A stretch of 64,000 bases of DNA, taken from contig JAQFVV010012441.1 in assembly GCA_028023455.1 (NCBI GenBank), forward strand, positions 5,377,492 to 5,441,491. Reading direction: 5' to 3'. A model generated the notes under the pieces. The model ran no database searches, was not told the origin of the DNA, and worked only from the letters and a program-made list of their open reading frames with translations. The position numbers were made by a program, and so were the translations under genes. Source of the DNA: Epiperipatus broadwayi (lineage: Eukaryota > Onychophora > Udeonychophora > Euonychophora > Peripatidae). Of the stretch, positions 25,765 through 37,741 are shown in pieces. How positions within the stretch are numbered: position 1 is the stretch's first letter; the number at the start of each line of letters is the position of its first letter.

Positions 25765-26741
25765 ATATATATGATTAATAGATGGAGCTTTACCAAGACC
25801 TCCAAACAAGCGTATTTGTTTACATAAACATCAGAGTCAATATTCACTGTCTCTTTTATTTTGCTACACCCTCAGATCAGCTGATTTCAAGCTGATTTGT
25901 TCTCATCAGTGAAGGGATAGGAGTTAGAAACTAGACCTAAATATTAACTCCAAGCATTTATGCAAAACGTTTCTATCAGTTTGCAAGCATGAATTATTTA
26001 GACACCTAAATGTCTTCAAACTCAGCCTATCAAACTAGATAGCTATGTGGGTCTGATATCAGTTCAGTTTTTCCACATAATCAAAGCTTCTGCAATCTAT
26101 ATCATTGCAAGAAAACTTTAAAGGTACATTCATGAAAAATAAACAAGTTTTATATACGTAAAAACCTGCTATCGCTTGTATTAATGATCAATAGATGGAG
26201 CTTTACCAAGACTTCCAAACAAGCGTATTTGTTTATATAAATGTCAGAGTCAATATTCACTGTTTCTTTCATTAATACAAGTGATAGCAGGTTTTTACGT
26301 ATATAAAACTTGTTTTATTTTTCATAAATGTACCTTTAAAGTTTTCTTGCAATGATATAGATTGCAGAAGCTTTGATTATGTAGAGAAACTGAACTGATA
26401 TCAGACCCACATAGCTATCTAGTTTGATAGGCTGAGTTTGAAGACATTTAGGTTCTAAAAAATTCATGCTTGCAAACTGATAGAAACGTTTTGCATAAAC
26501 GCTTGGAGTTAATATTTAGGTCTAGTTTCTAACTCCTATCCCTTCACTGATGAGATCAAATCAGCTTGAAATCAGCTGATCTGAGGGTGGAGCAAAATGA
26601 AAGAGACAGTGAATATTGACTCTGATGTTTATGTAAACAAATATGCTTGTTTGGAGGTCTTGGTAAAGCTCCATCTATTGATCATTAATACAAGTGATAG
26701 CAGGTTTTTACGTATATAAAACTTGTTTTGTTTTTCATATA
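25765..26741 (-). mobile_element. Foldback element with 420-bp arms and repeated ends, inside PLE A2
   Basis: The arm 25,774-26,192 is the near-perfect reverse complement of 26,276-26,696 (estimated above 95 percent). Terminal motif: TGATCAATAGATGGAGC, in the form TGATTAATAG on the left. The spacer 26,196-26,273 is a partial third copy of the terminal ~80 bp. A ~48-bp leader (tattaa...cctgctatc...ttttatatacgtaaaaa) sits beside each inner terminus and again at 26,697-26,741 next to (TA)n. The same leader-plus-terminus order occurs at 36,921-37,211. The PLE sequence broken by it reads ttcttatata / tatatccttaaaa, so the target was a short TA run. No coding capacity. Confidence 0.85.
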
Positions 26742-27051
26742 TATATATATATATATATCCTTAAAATATTTCCCTTGTGAATTTGAAATAAATGAAATAA
26801 ATAAAATATTGTTTATTTGTTCCATTTTATAACCAACATCAAGCAATTCCTTGATAAATATTTCAATATTATTCAGTTGATCATTTTGGTAATGACATAA
26901 TTTTTCGTTATGAAACAAAAAAGTTCTAAACCATCTTATGCATAATTAATAATTTTGATTTACAATTTATATATCTTCTTTTTCGCAACAGCTTGATTAT
27001 TAATTTATAATTTAATATATTGTTATCTCTTGCAATTATTAAATCCAAATA

Positions 27052-27378
27052 TAAATATATCAAATTTAAGCGTAAACAGATAATATTATAATAACGTGAA
27101 AGTTAAACACCTTCAAACAGATACACTTTAAACATGCTTACGTGACAGCCAATCAGATGGAATAATGACATCACATGGGACTCTAAATTCTAAAACACAA
27201 GCCAGAACTATTAGAAAAAGATGGGACCCATCTTAATCTATGCCTCAATTTTATTTTATTTTATTTTTCTGGCTTGTGTTTTAGAATTTAGAGTCCCATG
27301 TGATGTCATTATTTCATCTGATTGGCTGTCACGTAAGCATGTTTAAAGCATATCTGTTTGAAGGTGTTTAGCTTTCAC
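27052..27378. mobile_element. 327-bp hairpin element with exact 17-bp target duplication, inside PLE A2
   Basis: The direct repeat attattaaatccaaata flanks it exactly at 27,035-27,051 and 27,379-27,395, and PLE A copy 1 shows the corresponding single site at about 15,255. The element consists of a ~42-bp leader (27,052-27,093) and a palindrome with arms ~110 bp long: CGTGAAAGTTAAACACCTTC at 27,094 matched by GAAGGTGTTTAGCTTTCAC ending 27,378, meeting at aacacaagccag / ctggcttgtgtt. A 17-bp duplication is unusual for TIR transposons and common for target-primed retroposition. Confidence 0.85.
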
Positions 27379-27890
27379 ATTATTAAATCCAAATATTTAA
27401 TATTTTTGCCCTGTTCCTTTTCAATAGTCCATTTCAAGCCATTCAAATTATTTAATTCCTCTACAAGCAAATTTATAATATTAGTATTTCCACAAACAAA
27501 AACATCATCCATATACCTTTTGTATATTTTAATATCTTTAAAAGAGCACATATTAAAAATATCACTCTCATATGTCAACAAGACAAAATTGCAAACTTGT
27601 GCAACCATAGCAGACACATAGGCCAACCTTTATACATTTTATAATATTGACCTTCGATATATGCATCAATGTTATCCTTAGATATTTTTAAAGAATCAAT
27701 AATAAACTTTATCATATATTTACAAATACCTTTACTTTTTAATGTATGTTCAATTATTTTTATGGAATTCATTCTGTCAATAGATCCATATATTTCTGTT
27801 ATATCCAAAGTCAAAAGTTAAAACAATAGTATTTTCTCCAAATCCCAAATCTCTTGTAAAAGCTTATCAATATATATATTTAGAAATCTG

Positions 27891-28425
27891 ATACATAAAT
27901 GTGATTCATATGGAAAAAACCTTTCATTACAATTGGTTTAATTGACATAAAATAATCCAAATTGTATTCATTACATATAATTTGAATATCCAAGAAATTT
28001 ATGGGATTGTATCTTTCTTGGTTTACAACCCAGTTCGTCACCTTAATCTGATTTCATTCATTAAATAAATTGATTATTATATCATGTTTTACACAAATAA
28101 AAACATCATCTATATATCTATGATATATTTTAATTTCTTGATATTTCAATTGTTTTAAGATTTTACTTTCTTAAGTTGATGTATCAAAATTACAAATTTG
28201 AGACACAGCAGGAAGACCCATTGGCCAACCATAAGTCATTTTATAATATTTGTTATTAAAATTAACATAAACATTTTTATCAATATTCTGTAATACTTTT
28301 ATAATAAAATTTATCCTTGGACAAATAGCTGATGATGGATATAAATTATAATATGTATAGCTATCAATAGCTTTATTCTTAGATTTTATTAAAATTTCAC
28401 ATAAATTTCATGTGAAATGTATCTG
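27891..28425 (-). pseudogene. PLE family D, minus copy: RT core
   Basis: Read on the minus strand from 28,425: a pre-motif segment (ICPRINFIIKVLQNIDKNVY), motif B as YGWPMGLPAVSQICNF, motif C as IYHRYIDDVFICVKHD (Y-x-D-D intact), then a thumb with INFLDIQIICNEYNLDYFMS and KPIVMKGFFPYESH. Stops at two points (after DTST and NLFNE) show inactivity. The nuclease is lacking, because the copy ends against family A at about 27,890. Its 5' side meets an inverted copy of the same family at about 28,430. Confidence 0.75.
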
Positions 28426-28439
28426 TATTTATTAAATAT

Positions 28440-29460
28440 ATTTATAATATGTATTAAATATATCATAGATATGTAGATGAATTTGTGAAAAACATGATTT
28501 AATAATCATTTTATTTAATGAATTAAATCAGATTAAGGAAATAAAGTGAGTCATAATCCAATAAAAATACAATTCCATAAAATTCTTGGATATTCGAATT
28601 ATACATAATGAATACAATTTGGGTTGTTTTACATCAATTAAATGAATTGAAACTAGTGGTTTTACATAATGAATACAATTTGGATTATTTTACATCAATT
28701 AAATCAATAAAAACTAGTGGTTTTACCATATGAGTCACATGTACCTATAAATCATAAATTGTCTGGATTAAAGTCATTCTTAAATAGAAATCAAAAATTA
28801 TGCAAATATTCTTGTGATAAAATAAAAAAATGTAAATTTATTTGTTAATTTATTTGCTGTAAACTGGTTTTAATAAAAATGCTATTACAAATACTATTAA
28901 AATTTTTTTTAAAAATTAACAATATAATAGAACTAAAAACAAAAATAATATCAAGATGAAATGAATTGCAATGCCATTTATATCAGAAGAACAAATTAAG
29001 ATTATTAGAAGAATTTATAATGGTTTGTGTCATATTGCTTTTTTCTCAACAAATATTACAAATAGATTAATTAATAACACTAAAATTCAAAATTCAAATT
29101 TTAATCAAAATTGTATTATATATAAATTAATAAGCCAGTGTGGCTTTTGATATATTGGTGACTCTAAATGTACATTGGAGAAAAGAATTAAAGAGCATAT
29201 GCTTTTATATAATTGAATTCATAGAGAGACACAATCAGGAAAAGATGTAAATGAATCTTCATCATCTGTTATATTTGGTCATAAATCTTGTAAATATGGA
29301 TTTAAAATATGATTATAAAAATATACAGATTATGAAATTTGAACATTGCCATAATAAACATAAAATAAAAGTGGCTATGCTTATTTCAAGAAATCATGAA
29401 ATGTTAAAGAATCAGCAATCATTAAATGTTAAAATAACAGAATTACGGAATAACTAAACT
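28440..29460 (+). pseudogene. PLE family D, plus copy: RT end plus GIY-YIG
   Basis: Starts at motif C as YHRYVDEFV (28,449-28,475), where the second catalytic Asp is Glu, then a thumb homologous to the minus copy. A 58-bp tandem duplication lies at 28,604-28,719 (tacataatgaatacaatttg...actagtggtttt twice). Around 29,140-29,200 a frame reads CGF*YIGDSKCTLEKRIKEH, with Y-I-G and the following Arg of a PLE GIY-YIG domain and a stop at the position before Y-I-G. The tail at 29,340-29,455 has several stops. The 3' boundary is approximate. Confidence 0.75.
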
Positions 29461-29578
29461 AAATTGAAATATGGGTATTGTGAAAGGATGTCTCCTTTTG
29501 ATTATTTAATGTTATATAGTTTGCAAAGACTACAAGATGTATAGTCAAAAGTATTTCTAATAAAATAACTGTAATTTA

Positions 29579-29718
29579 CATGAATTTTACTGTATTTTAA
29601 TATATATATATATATTGATTTGAAAATTACATATATTTTGGAATTAATACATGAATTTTACTGTATTTTAATATATATATATATATTGATTTGAAAATTA
29701 CATATATTTTGGAATTAA
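29579..29718. repeat. 70-bp x 2 tandem repeat containing (TA)n
   Basis: Two virtually identical 70-bp units starting acatgaattttactgtattt at 29,579 and 29,649, each with an internal (TA)n. It is another direct duplication centred on a TA tract. Confidence 0.95.
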
Positions 29719-29869
29719 TACAGACATCAAACTTAATTTATATACAATGGTGGATGTTAGTTCATCGAAATATTGCTATATAATAGAAAATAATACACAG
29801 TTTTGCCCAAAAAATAATTTATTTACATCATACCCTCCACACCAAAATTGTATCATAGATTGTTTATAT

Positions 29870-30600
29870 ATATAATATTATGATTCGATGTCTGTATGTT
29901 TAAAGCAATATACATAATTATATAACTGAATATTTGTAAATACAATAACTAAATAATTACAAATTTTATCCACTTAGGAGCACTTTCGATTATCCCAGTA
30001 ATCTGTTTTTACTAAAGCTTTCAAATGCTAACTTTCCCACAATTCTGTGATCTTAATGTTTGCTGCTTGCCTGTTAATTAAGTCATGTTTATATTTGTAT
30101 ATTAGCATAGCCTCCTTTATTTTTTTATTGTTATTTTTTTCAATTTGTAATATTTTTACACTGTTAAAATTGAAGTCAAAACCATAAATACATGATTTAT
30201 TATGGTCATAAAAAACAGATGCTGAAATATTATTATTTACTGTGCAATTTTGTTTTGATTTCTGAACAGGTTTTAATAATATCAAGTGTTCTTTAGTTAT
30301 TTTTTCCAATGTACATCTAGATTCACCTATATATTTACTGCCACACCTACATATTCATTTATAAATGACACAATTTTTATTTATAAATGATGTTTTATCT
30401 TTGGAGTTATTTACTAATTTATTTAATGTAGGAGGTGTGTAAAATGCAATATCACATATATCTTTATAAATTTTTCTTATAAACTTTACTTGATAATTTG
30501 AAATATATGGGATTGATATCCATATTGTTTTATTAACAGGAGAATCAATATTATTATTAAAATTTTTATTTTTATATTTTGTATTAAAATCTCTAATAAC

Positions 30601-30608
<8 letters not shown>
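29870..30608 (-). pseudogene. PLE family C, copy 1: GIY-YIG part
   Basis: The 93-codon frame 30,028-30,309 covers the nuclease after Y-I-G: EKITKEHLILL, SASVFYDHNKSCIYGFDFNF, a candidate catalytic Glu in KIKEAMLIYKYKHDLINRQ. A stop at about 30,350 interrupts the part that would carry Y-I-G (the preceding codons read KYIGESRCTLEK without the initiator). Upstream the linker ISIPYISNYQVKFIRKIYKD follows, and the copy ends in the (TA)n palindrome at 30,600. Its 3' end near 29,870 (gattcgatgtctgtatgttt) is shared with the copy ending 40,072. Confidence 0.8.
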
Positions 30609-30638
<30 letters not shown>

Positions 30639-30657
30639 ATTAGAGATTTTTTAACAT

Positions 30658-30692
<35 letters not shown>
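30586..30692. repeat. X-(TA)n-X'-(TA)n palindrome at the PLE C1 break
   Basis: aaaatctctaataaca at 30,586 is followed by (TA)n and then its inverse tgttattagagatttt at 30,635-30,650, then a short linker and a second (TA)n to 30,692. X belongs to PLE family C, so X' is a tiny head-to-head PLE fragment. Confidence 0.9.
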
Positions 30693-30698
<6 letters not shown>

Positions 30699-32225
30699 TG
30701 TTTAACAATAATATATTGCATAGTAAGAATTTTATAAAGAAGGTGAGGCTGTGCCATCCCTAGAAATAAATGATATATCATCAATAAACAACAGAACAAA
30801 GATGTAAATTGTTGGCAAGCGATTATCAACAAAATTAATGTATTTTCTTTTAACTATCGCATATTTTGTACAATAGAGAAATGTCTTTTTGCCAATTTGG
30901 CCCCTGGTGAATTTTTCATAAGTATTATATGTTAAAATGCATGTAAAATGGTATATTTTACAATAATATTTTTTCTCCTAAGATTTTGTGCTAAAAGGCA
31001 CCAAATTCAAAATTCCCTCTCTTATAATAGACATAAGCCTTATTCTGACATGTTCAGCCATTGTCTGCTGCCAAGGTTATTAAATGTTCAGTGTTTTATG
31101 ACATTGTAGTTTCCAATGATGCAAAAACATGTTTATTTGCAAATTTATTTGGTTTTAGATATTTTTAAAATAATTTGCAGTATATTTATTAGATATCAAG
31201 AAATATAAATTATTAATAACTTATTTTGACTTGAACTACTTTATTTTTAAAAATATAGTGTTATATTAGCAGCTAATGTAAATATGGCCTGAAGCAAAGT
31301 AGAAAACTCTAGCTTTGATGTAAACAATCTACTTTATATTTAGGAGTAAGAAAATATTGCAATTTTCTAATAAATATGCAAAAAATTTAAACTTTTAAAG
31401 CATAATTCATTAGATATAAGAGAAATAAATAATTATTTATTCAGATCTATAAAAATAATGAAAATTAAAAAAAAATATTTCAGTGATTTTATAAACTGAG
31501 AAAAATCTTTCTAGAAATGATGATGTATAAAGTCTTTGTTTTCATTACATCCTCATTTTTTAATATTTACAGAAACAAAATGTGAACATTTAAAATTTAG
31601 TTAAGTAGTAAACAAAAATATCTATCAAATAAAGTCAAATTAATTTTTTTAATAAGTAATAATATCATATATTTTATGTTGATGTGTGAGACAAGCAGAT
31701 ATAGTGAAATACAGTAGAATTAATCTTCACTTTTAGATACATTTGTTCATCTTAGAAGGTAGCAGAATTTAACAATCTTCAGTATATTTTAGGAAATAAC
31801 AATGTGCATAATTATAAAAGTCTATATAAAGAAACTTTAGTTAATGGAAGCCTAAGAATTCTGATCAAATTTCAAAACAAAGTAATGGTTTAATGACAGG
31901 AAATTATTTTACAACTTATATTATAAAATAAAGTTTGTTATTTTTTTATAATATATATATATATATATGCATGTGTGTGAGTGTGCATGTGTGATGCTGT
32001 CTGATATAATCAAATATCATTTTTAACATTAACAGAAAATTAACAGATAGGCTACAAATATACATATTATTAGGGATTATTCACAAAAAATGATTTTGAT
32101 TTAACAATATAATACTTGTGTGTCATCTCCAAACATTTAATATTAAATCATTGGACCTTACAAATTGTTACTTGATTTGCAAGTATTATTTTTGCACAAG
32201 AAATATTGTACAAATGAGGAATAAA
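30693..32225. other. AT-rich stretch without recognised features
   Basis: No ORF above chance and no repeat match found within the window, apart from a (TA)n/(GT)n patch at 31,950-31,995. Confidence 0.5.
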
Positions 32226-32236
32226 TGAAAACATTG

Positions 32237-32277
<41 letters not shown>

Positions 32278-32282
32278 AATGT

Positions 32283-32326
<44 letters not shown>
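32226..32326. repeat. X-(TA)n-X'-(TA)n palindrome before the 4.6-kb unit
   Basis: tgaaaacattgttat (32,226-32,240), (TA)n, ataaacaatgttttca (32,272-32,287; one extra base), then (TA)n to 32,326 and the TGTGCCC end of the 4.6-kb unit. Confidence 0.9.
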
Positions 32327-32329
<3 letters not shown>

Positions 32330-35300
32330 GCCCTTATCTGTAGGTCATAATAAGGTAGAAAAGGTCAATTACTAAAAAAAATTTTAAATTTTAAGTTATA
32401 TTTGTATGATATATAAATAATAGTAGGATAATTAAATTTTATAGTACAATTTAAAGCTGAAAATACCTGGTATATAATAGTGTAATAAATTATTTTAAAA
32501 GAAAACAGTTAAATAAAGCTTAATTATATTCTTGCTTATGGTTATAAAAGCTGGCCATATAAAATAATACAGCTATAAATGGTAAAAGTATATTAATAAT
32601 TCGAGTATAATATTTTTAAAACTAATAAATTAAATAAATACTATATGTAGTGTTATAAATATATTTAATAATCAAAATTAATAGAGTATATTTTATTATA
32701 AACTTTGGGATGGTGAGAATTATGTTTAGTTCTACAAGTTTTAAAATTATTTTCCAAATTATTATAAAATATATCAGTTTTGGTAATTTAGACCGAGACA
32801 TAAATAAAAAATCATTTGATAAAGTTAGTAAACACGTGACTGTATATTATATACCTTCACACACACGCTTGTTAAAATAATAATAAAGTTTGTGAATTTG
32901 AAACTAAATATAATTGCCATCGATCCTTAAAGTAAAAGTTAAAATATTAAATATTGTTTTAATAATTGTTTTTAAAGTTTAAATAATTTTGATGAAACTA
33001 AAATTGAAGTTAAAAATAGTAGTCTAAATAATATTTAAGACATGACGTCATCAATTCCTTATTTTAAAAGTCTAATCTGTTATAAAACTAAATGTGTAAA
33101 TCTGTTCACGCTAAAAAAGTCATTAACCAATCAACAGAGGTAAATTAGCAGACAAAATATAAGAATTAGACGAAGCGGGGGGAGAAGTAATGTGTAAGTG
33201 AAAGAGAAAGTAATATATTTTTTTGGCTGATAACACCGTAGCTGGAAAAGTGATATAAATTTAAAATTTTGTATTATTTTAAAAGTTCTTCTGTAACATA
33301 TAATATATTTTGACTGCCTCGACATGGATTGCTAATTTTAAAAGTTATCTTACCAGGGAATTTTATTCAAGTTTAACCAAAAAGCCTACAGTAAAATGGA
33401 AGTACAAGGAAAAATACCTAAAAACATTGCTAAGGAAAAAAATAATTGGAAATTGCCTTAATACAGTTTTATTTATGCTGAACCAGAAACTGATTATTGT
33501 CACTCAGAGAAATATAATTGAGACGCTATATGAGAACTTAAAAGAGAAGTTACTTGCCGTCAGGAAAAAAATTATGACGCACCAATTTTATAAGGCTACT
33601 TTGAAGTTATTTTATCCTTCTCTATGAAAAAAATTTAATCTGCGTTTTATTATAAAAAAATATTATGATGAAGAAAGAATGTTAATCTTTTAAAGGAAAA
33701 CATTATTAAAAAATATAGTGCCAGAATTTTAAAGTAAAGAAAAGTAAAGAAGAATATGAAAGTGCTATTAGACGTTTTATGGAAAAGAACAGAAGACTTT
33801 CTCTGAGAGGAATTAATTAAAATATTATAAAGTATTCATTGGAGGAAAGGATTGATTTTGAAAATATAAAATTAAATTACTTAATAAAAATGGATCCATG
33901 GAAACCGGAAAATTATTGAAGATTTAAATAAAAAGTACCCAGAAGATGCATCGGAAAAGTCGCGCGGGAAAATATGATCAGACAATATTAGAAGAGAATA
34001 TCATGAATTAATAATTGTATACAATATTGTGAAAACCAAGGATTGTCATCTATGAATATTTATTAAACAGAGTAGTAATTGTTTTACTTTAAAATAGAAC
34101 ATTAAGTGACTGAAGAAGAAATAAAATATTTTTTTTAGCTTTAATATGAACAGTTCAAGAAAATTTGATGAAGAAGTATCGTAAATATAATTTAAATATT
34201 TTTTACTAATTTATTTTTAAATATAAAATGCTATGTGATATTAGGGAAAACATATAAACATAATTTTAGTAATATTAAAAAATTAAATATAATAGCTTAA
34301 TAGAATGATAGAAATATTGTTTTAAAAATAAATGTATGTATGGAAGTCGTATATCTACAAGAATCAATGGGATGGTGAAGCCTACAGAATACGATCGAGA
34401 AGATAAAGATCGTTTTGGTAATTTTGATATTTATTCATAATGCATAATGTATTTTTTTTAGATCATCGATTGATTAAGAATGATGTGTGAAAGTTTAAAA
34501 TATATGTACACATTTTATACAACATTTTACAACATATTCTGAGATAGGAGTAAATCTGAATATGCATGCAATAAGTTATTTAAAGTATAATTAATAATAT
34601 AATATAACAGAACAATTGTGTGATTCTTTTGAACTTTCATGTTGTAAAGTATTCAGGTATTTTAAAATAGTTTGTATATGATAAATATACGAGAAAAGTA
34701 GTAAAAGATTTTCTTAAAGAACAGCGGTATAGTTTTGAAATAAATGAATTTTATTATTGTTAGAAATGCAGATAGGAATTTGTCGATGTACTGTATAGAA
34801 AAATCATGAGAAATAAGATCGGATAGTGACTTGGTAGTACTAGTGTAGAGGAAACCAAGATGATGTTTTGTTAAGAAATAAGAAAAATAAAGTATTTGGA
34901 TCATAGTTAGTTTGTGTGATTTCAGTATAGCTAACTAAGCCCTATAACTGAACACATATATTTTGGACAGTGTTTTTGCGTATTTTTAAACTTTTTGATG
35001 TTATATAAAGCTGAAGAAATAGCTTTAGCATCACTCCTATAATAGAGGTTGGTAGACAGACAAAGGTCACTCCTCTATAGTGTTTTTAATTCACTGTGCC
35101 ATTATTGTCAAGGTTTATGACGGATAATATTCTAGTTATATTTTTGATCCTATGCATCTATTTTCGCTATCCTTGTTTCGTGAATCTGCATCGTCAGAAA
35201 GATATTTTCAAAGAAATAATGAATAAAATAGAATTGCAGAGATGTTATCATTTATGTAAGAATAATTTATTTGCTGGAATGTTTAGAATTGTGTAATTTT

Positions 35301-36902
35301 AAAAGTGAAAGTACAAAATATCATAAAGAGAGAAAGAATCATATAATACAGTTTTATAAATTAATTCGGAAATGAATATAAGATTTTTAAAGAGAAATCT
35401 AAACAAAGCTTTTAAGTGATAATAAAATTTTAATGTTTTACATAATATTTAGAAAATAAATATTGCATATTTATTAAGAAAATAATTCAATAGTATGTAA
35501 TAAACATATACTTGTGCATGGTATGTTAATGGTTGTAATTATCATCCGAATTAAGGCTTGAATGAATATATTAGGATTAACAAACATCGGATAATGAACC
35601 ATAAAACCTAATACCGAATGTAGAAGAATGTTTGAATTTATAGGATTCCATACAACTAATATAAAACTAGAATTTTATTATTTTTGTAGAATGTTTACTA
35701 CGAATGTAATTTGTAAAGTTAAAAGATAATTTTAATAATAGTAGGGATACAAAGTGTTAATAATAATTATATGAGAAACACATTTTGTAACAAGATAACC
35801 ATAATAAGAAGTCCAATAATAATAATACTGTATATTCTTAAGCATTTAAAAGATAAGAGTTAACTAGAAAAAATAAGTAGAAGTTTGACTTCATTTTTAT
35901 AAACTAGTAAAATAATTTTGTGATAGGAGAGTAAGGATATCCAATGTACATAATGTAAAATATTGTTATTTGTTTATGTTATTAATAAACTTTGTTGTAA
36001 ATTTATTTTAAAGCTTTGTGTCCTCGTTGTTATTTCTCCACATGGATGCATGATCTCACAATACACTTATAATTGAAACAGATATATAGTTGTTGCACAA
36101 AAAGGTAAACATAAAAGTATTATAATCATTTGAGAATTTATTGGTATGTTAAAATTTAAAAGATCATAATTATATCATTTATTGGTCATAAGTCGATTGC
36201 CACCATATTACATTAAAATATATGTTAATGTTGCCACACGTATTCTGTTGTCAGATTATTAAAATACTACCACGTACATATTTATTTATTTTATTTAGGA
36301 AGAAATAAGATTATATTATACTATTGTTGTTATTATTATTATTTATTATTGTTAGTTACTGCGTAGTGAATTATGACATAAAATTCTCTTTTCATAGTTT
36401 ACTACCGTAATTTTAAATCAGTAGAGTACAATTTATGAACCTGAGATTTATGTCATTTTATTTATTTTATTTATTTTCTTCATTTTATTTAATTGAGCTA
36501 GATTCTTATTATAAAGCATATTAAGACATGATTATTATTTTAATCGTAGTGAAAAGAGCTTAGAAAGTCGTAAGAATACTATAAGTTAGTTATTTAGTAT
36601 AGTAAAAGGGGGAATAGTGTTCTTATGCCATTGAGATAGTATCATGTGGATAATATCTCAATGTAGTCTATCTCGTTCCCCGTGTCGTCACTCCATGTCT
36701 CATGAAAATAGTAAATATTCGTTAATTCATTTTAAAAAAAATATAACCGTATTTGTATTTTAAAGATAAGAGCTAGTAATCATTTTAATTAATGCAGAAT
36801 ATTTCATTTATTTATTTGTTAGACTGAGCTAGAACCCGTAAATTTTAAACACTATATAAATTTTGGAGAGGACGAACGAGAGCGGTGGGGGGAGAGGTTA
36901 GA
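32327..36902 (+). repeat. 4.6-kb unit, copy 1 (inverted copy at 54,639-59,261)
   Basis: Starts TGTGCCCTTATCTGTAGGTC after (TA)n and ends GGGGGGAGAGGTTAGAATATA in (TA)n. It is matched throughout by the reverse complement of 54,639-59,261, roughly 90 percent by eye. Anchors: 33,310-33,630 with 57,960-58,270; 33,960-34,000 with 57,590-57,640; 35,040-35,240 with 56,340-56,530; 36,000-36,060 with 55,490-55,550; 36,600-36,700 with 54,850-54,950. Forward orientation is G-richer than C. A polyadenylation-like context, aataaactttgttgtaaa, lies near 35,982. The only conserved frame is at 33,310-33,627. No RT, integrase or transposase motif was found, so the class is unknown. Confidence 0.85.
33310..33627 (+). 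pseudogene. 105-codon ORF of unknown function in the 4.6-kb unit
   Basis: The frame is lysine-rich (calculated by eye), with no signal peptide, membrane segment or zinc motif. Segments LFMLNQKLII, QRNI and TLYENLKEKLLAVRKK are shared with the inverted copy (frame 58,007-58,189 on minus), where indels between KYLK and LFML differ but the later part keeps frame. After the stop at 33,627, frames with W-K-R-T-E and SMET-like pieces continue brokenly to about 34,000 in both copies, hinting at a longer ancestral protein. I do not recognise the family. Confidence 0.4.
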
Positions 36903-36920
36903 ATATATATATATATATGA

Positions 36921-37207
36921 TAAACAAAACACATTATAAATTTCGTAACTTGCTTTTAGCTTGCATTTTATGATCACTAGATAGAGCTTTACAAATAGCT
37001 CCAACAAGCTTTTGTTTACATAAATGGCTAAAGTGACGGAATTCCAAATCTCAATAACCACCTCCAGACCAGCTGGTTTCGAGCTAGTTGGATCACATCA
37101 GTAAAGAGTGGGTGGAGACTATGAAAGAGATATTGAATTCTATCTCTCTCAGTGTTTATGTAAACAAAAGCTTGTTAGGAGCTATTGGTAAACTTCATCT
37201 ATTGATC

Positions 37208-37211
<4 letters not shown>
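36921..37211 (+). mobile_element. Leader-plus-hairpin element, second copy
   Basis: A leader from about 36,921 (ataaacaaaacacattat...cttgcttttagcttgcattt) precedes terminus TGATCACTAGATAGAGCTTTAC at 36,970. The right end is the inverse, GTAAACTTCATCTATTGATCA, at 37,211. Inner arms ccaacaagcttttgtttacataaa and tttatgtaaacaaaagcttgtt pair. Leader and terminus match those of 25,765-26,741, so both belong to one family. It sits between TA tracts (36,902-36,920 and 37,208-37,240) directly after the 4.6-kb unit. Confidence 0.8.
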
Positions 37212-37240
<29 letters not shown>

Positions 37241-37706
37241 AAGAAAAGAACAAAATCATATTAATATTTATATCTGTATGTGTACTCCATCAATCACAGA
37301 TAATCCACTGCATAATGACTATTTACATTAATAGTAAATGAATGTTATTTTCAGTACATACACTAGGATCTATACTAGTTTGTTCTCATAATATATAATC
37401 TGCCATGTGCTATTGACATGGAATATTTGAATCATCATGGAAATATATCATGAACACTTCAATTTATATGGACCACATACTTATAAATTGCATTTGATCA
37501 TTGGTTTACTAAAATTATATTTGTTAGTTATCGCATTTTAAGTTTAATTATATTCAAATAGATACAATTGATAAAATATAATTGATATATAGATAGCCTC
37601 ACTGACTTACGAAAATCTTAACTTATTTAAACATTTTTGAACTCATTAGACCAATTAAAAGTGTAATAAATTGAATACTCATTTGTAATTTTGTTAAGAT
37701 ATAATT

Positions 37707-37741
<35 letters not shown>

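Larger units (their letters stand above)
25250..27890 (-). pseudogene. PLE family A, copy 2: RT plus GIY-YIG, interrupted twice
   Basis: The most complete RT in the window. On the minus strand: pre-motif A NIYIDKLLQEIWDLEKI near 27,830-27,880; motif A as TLDITEIYGSIDRMNS (frame ending 27,575); then, after a frameshift, motif B-like MYKGWPM / MVAQVCNFVLL; motif C RYMDDVFVCGN with the Tyr-x-Asp-Asp intact; thumb LKWTIEKEQGK and IKYLDLIM. It then runs through the linker frame 26,770-26,918 (LLDVGYKMEQINN). The GIY-YIG part at 25,340-25,740 has no long frame but aligns base by base with copy 1. The 3' end is near 25,250. Insertions at 25,765-26,741 and 27,052-27,378 split it. Known PLE order (RT then GIY-YIG) is kept. 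Confidence 0.85.

Noticed and set aside
36000-36060. LTR R-U5 region in the 4.6-kb unit
   Set aside because: AATAAA and a following TTTGTGTCCTCG-like stretch look LTR-like, but no direct repeat (second LTR), primer-binding site or pol motif was found.
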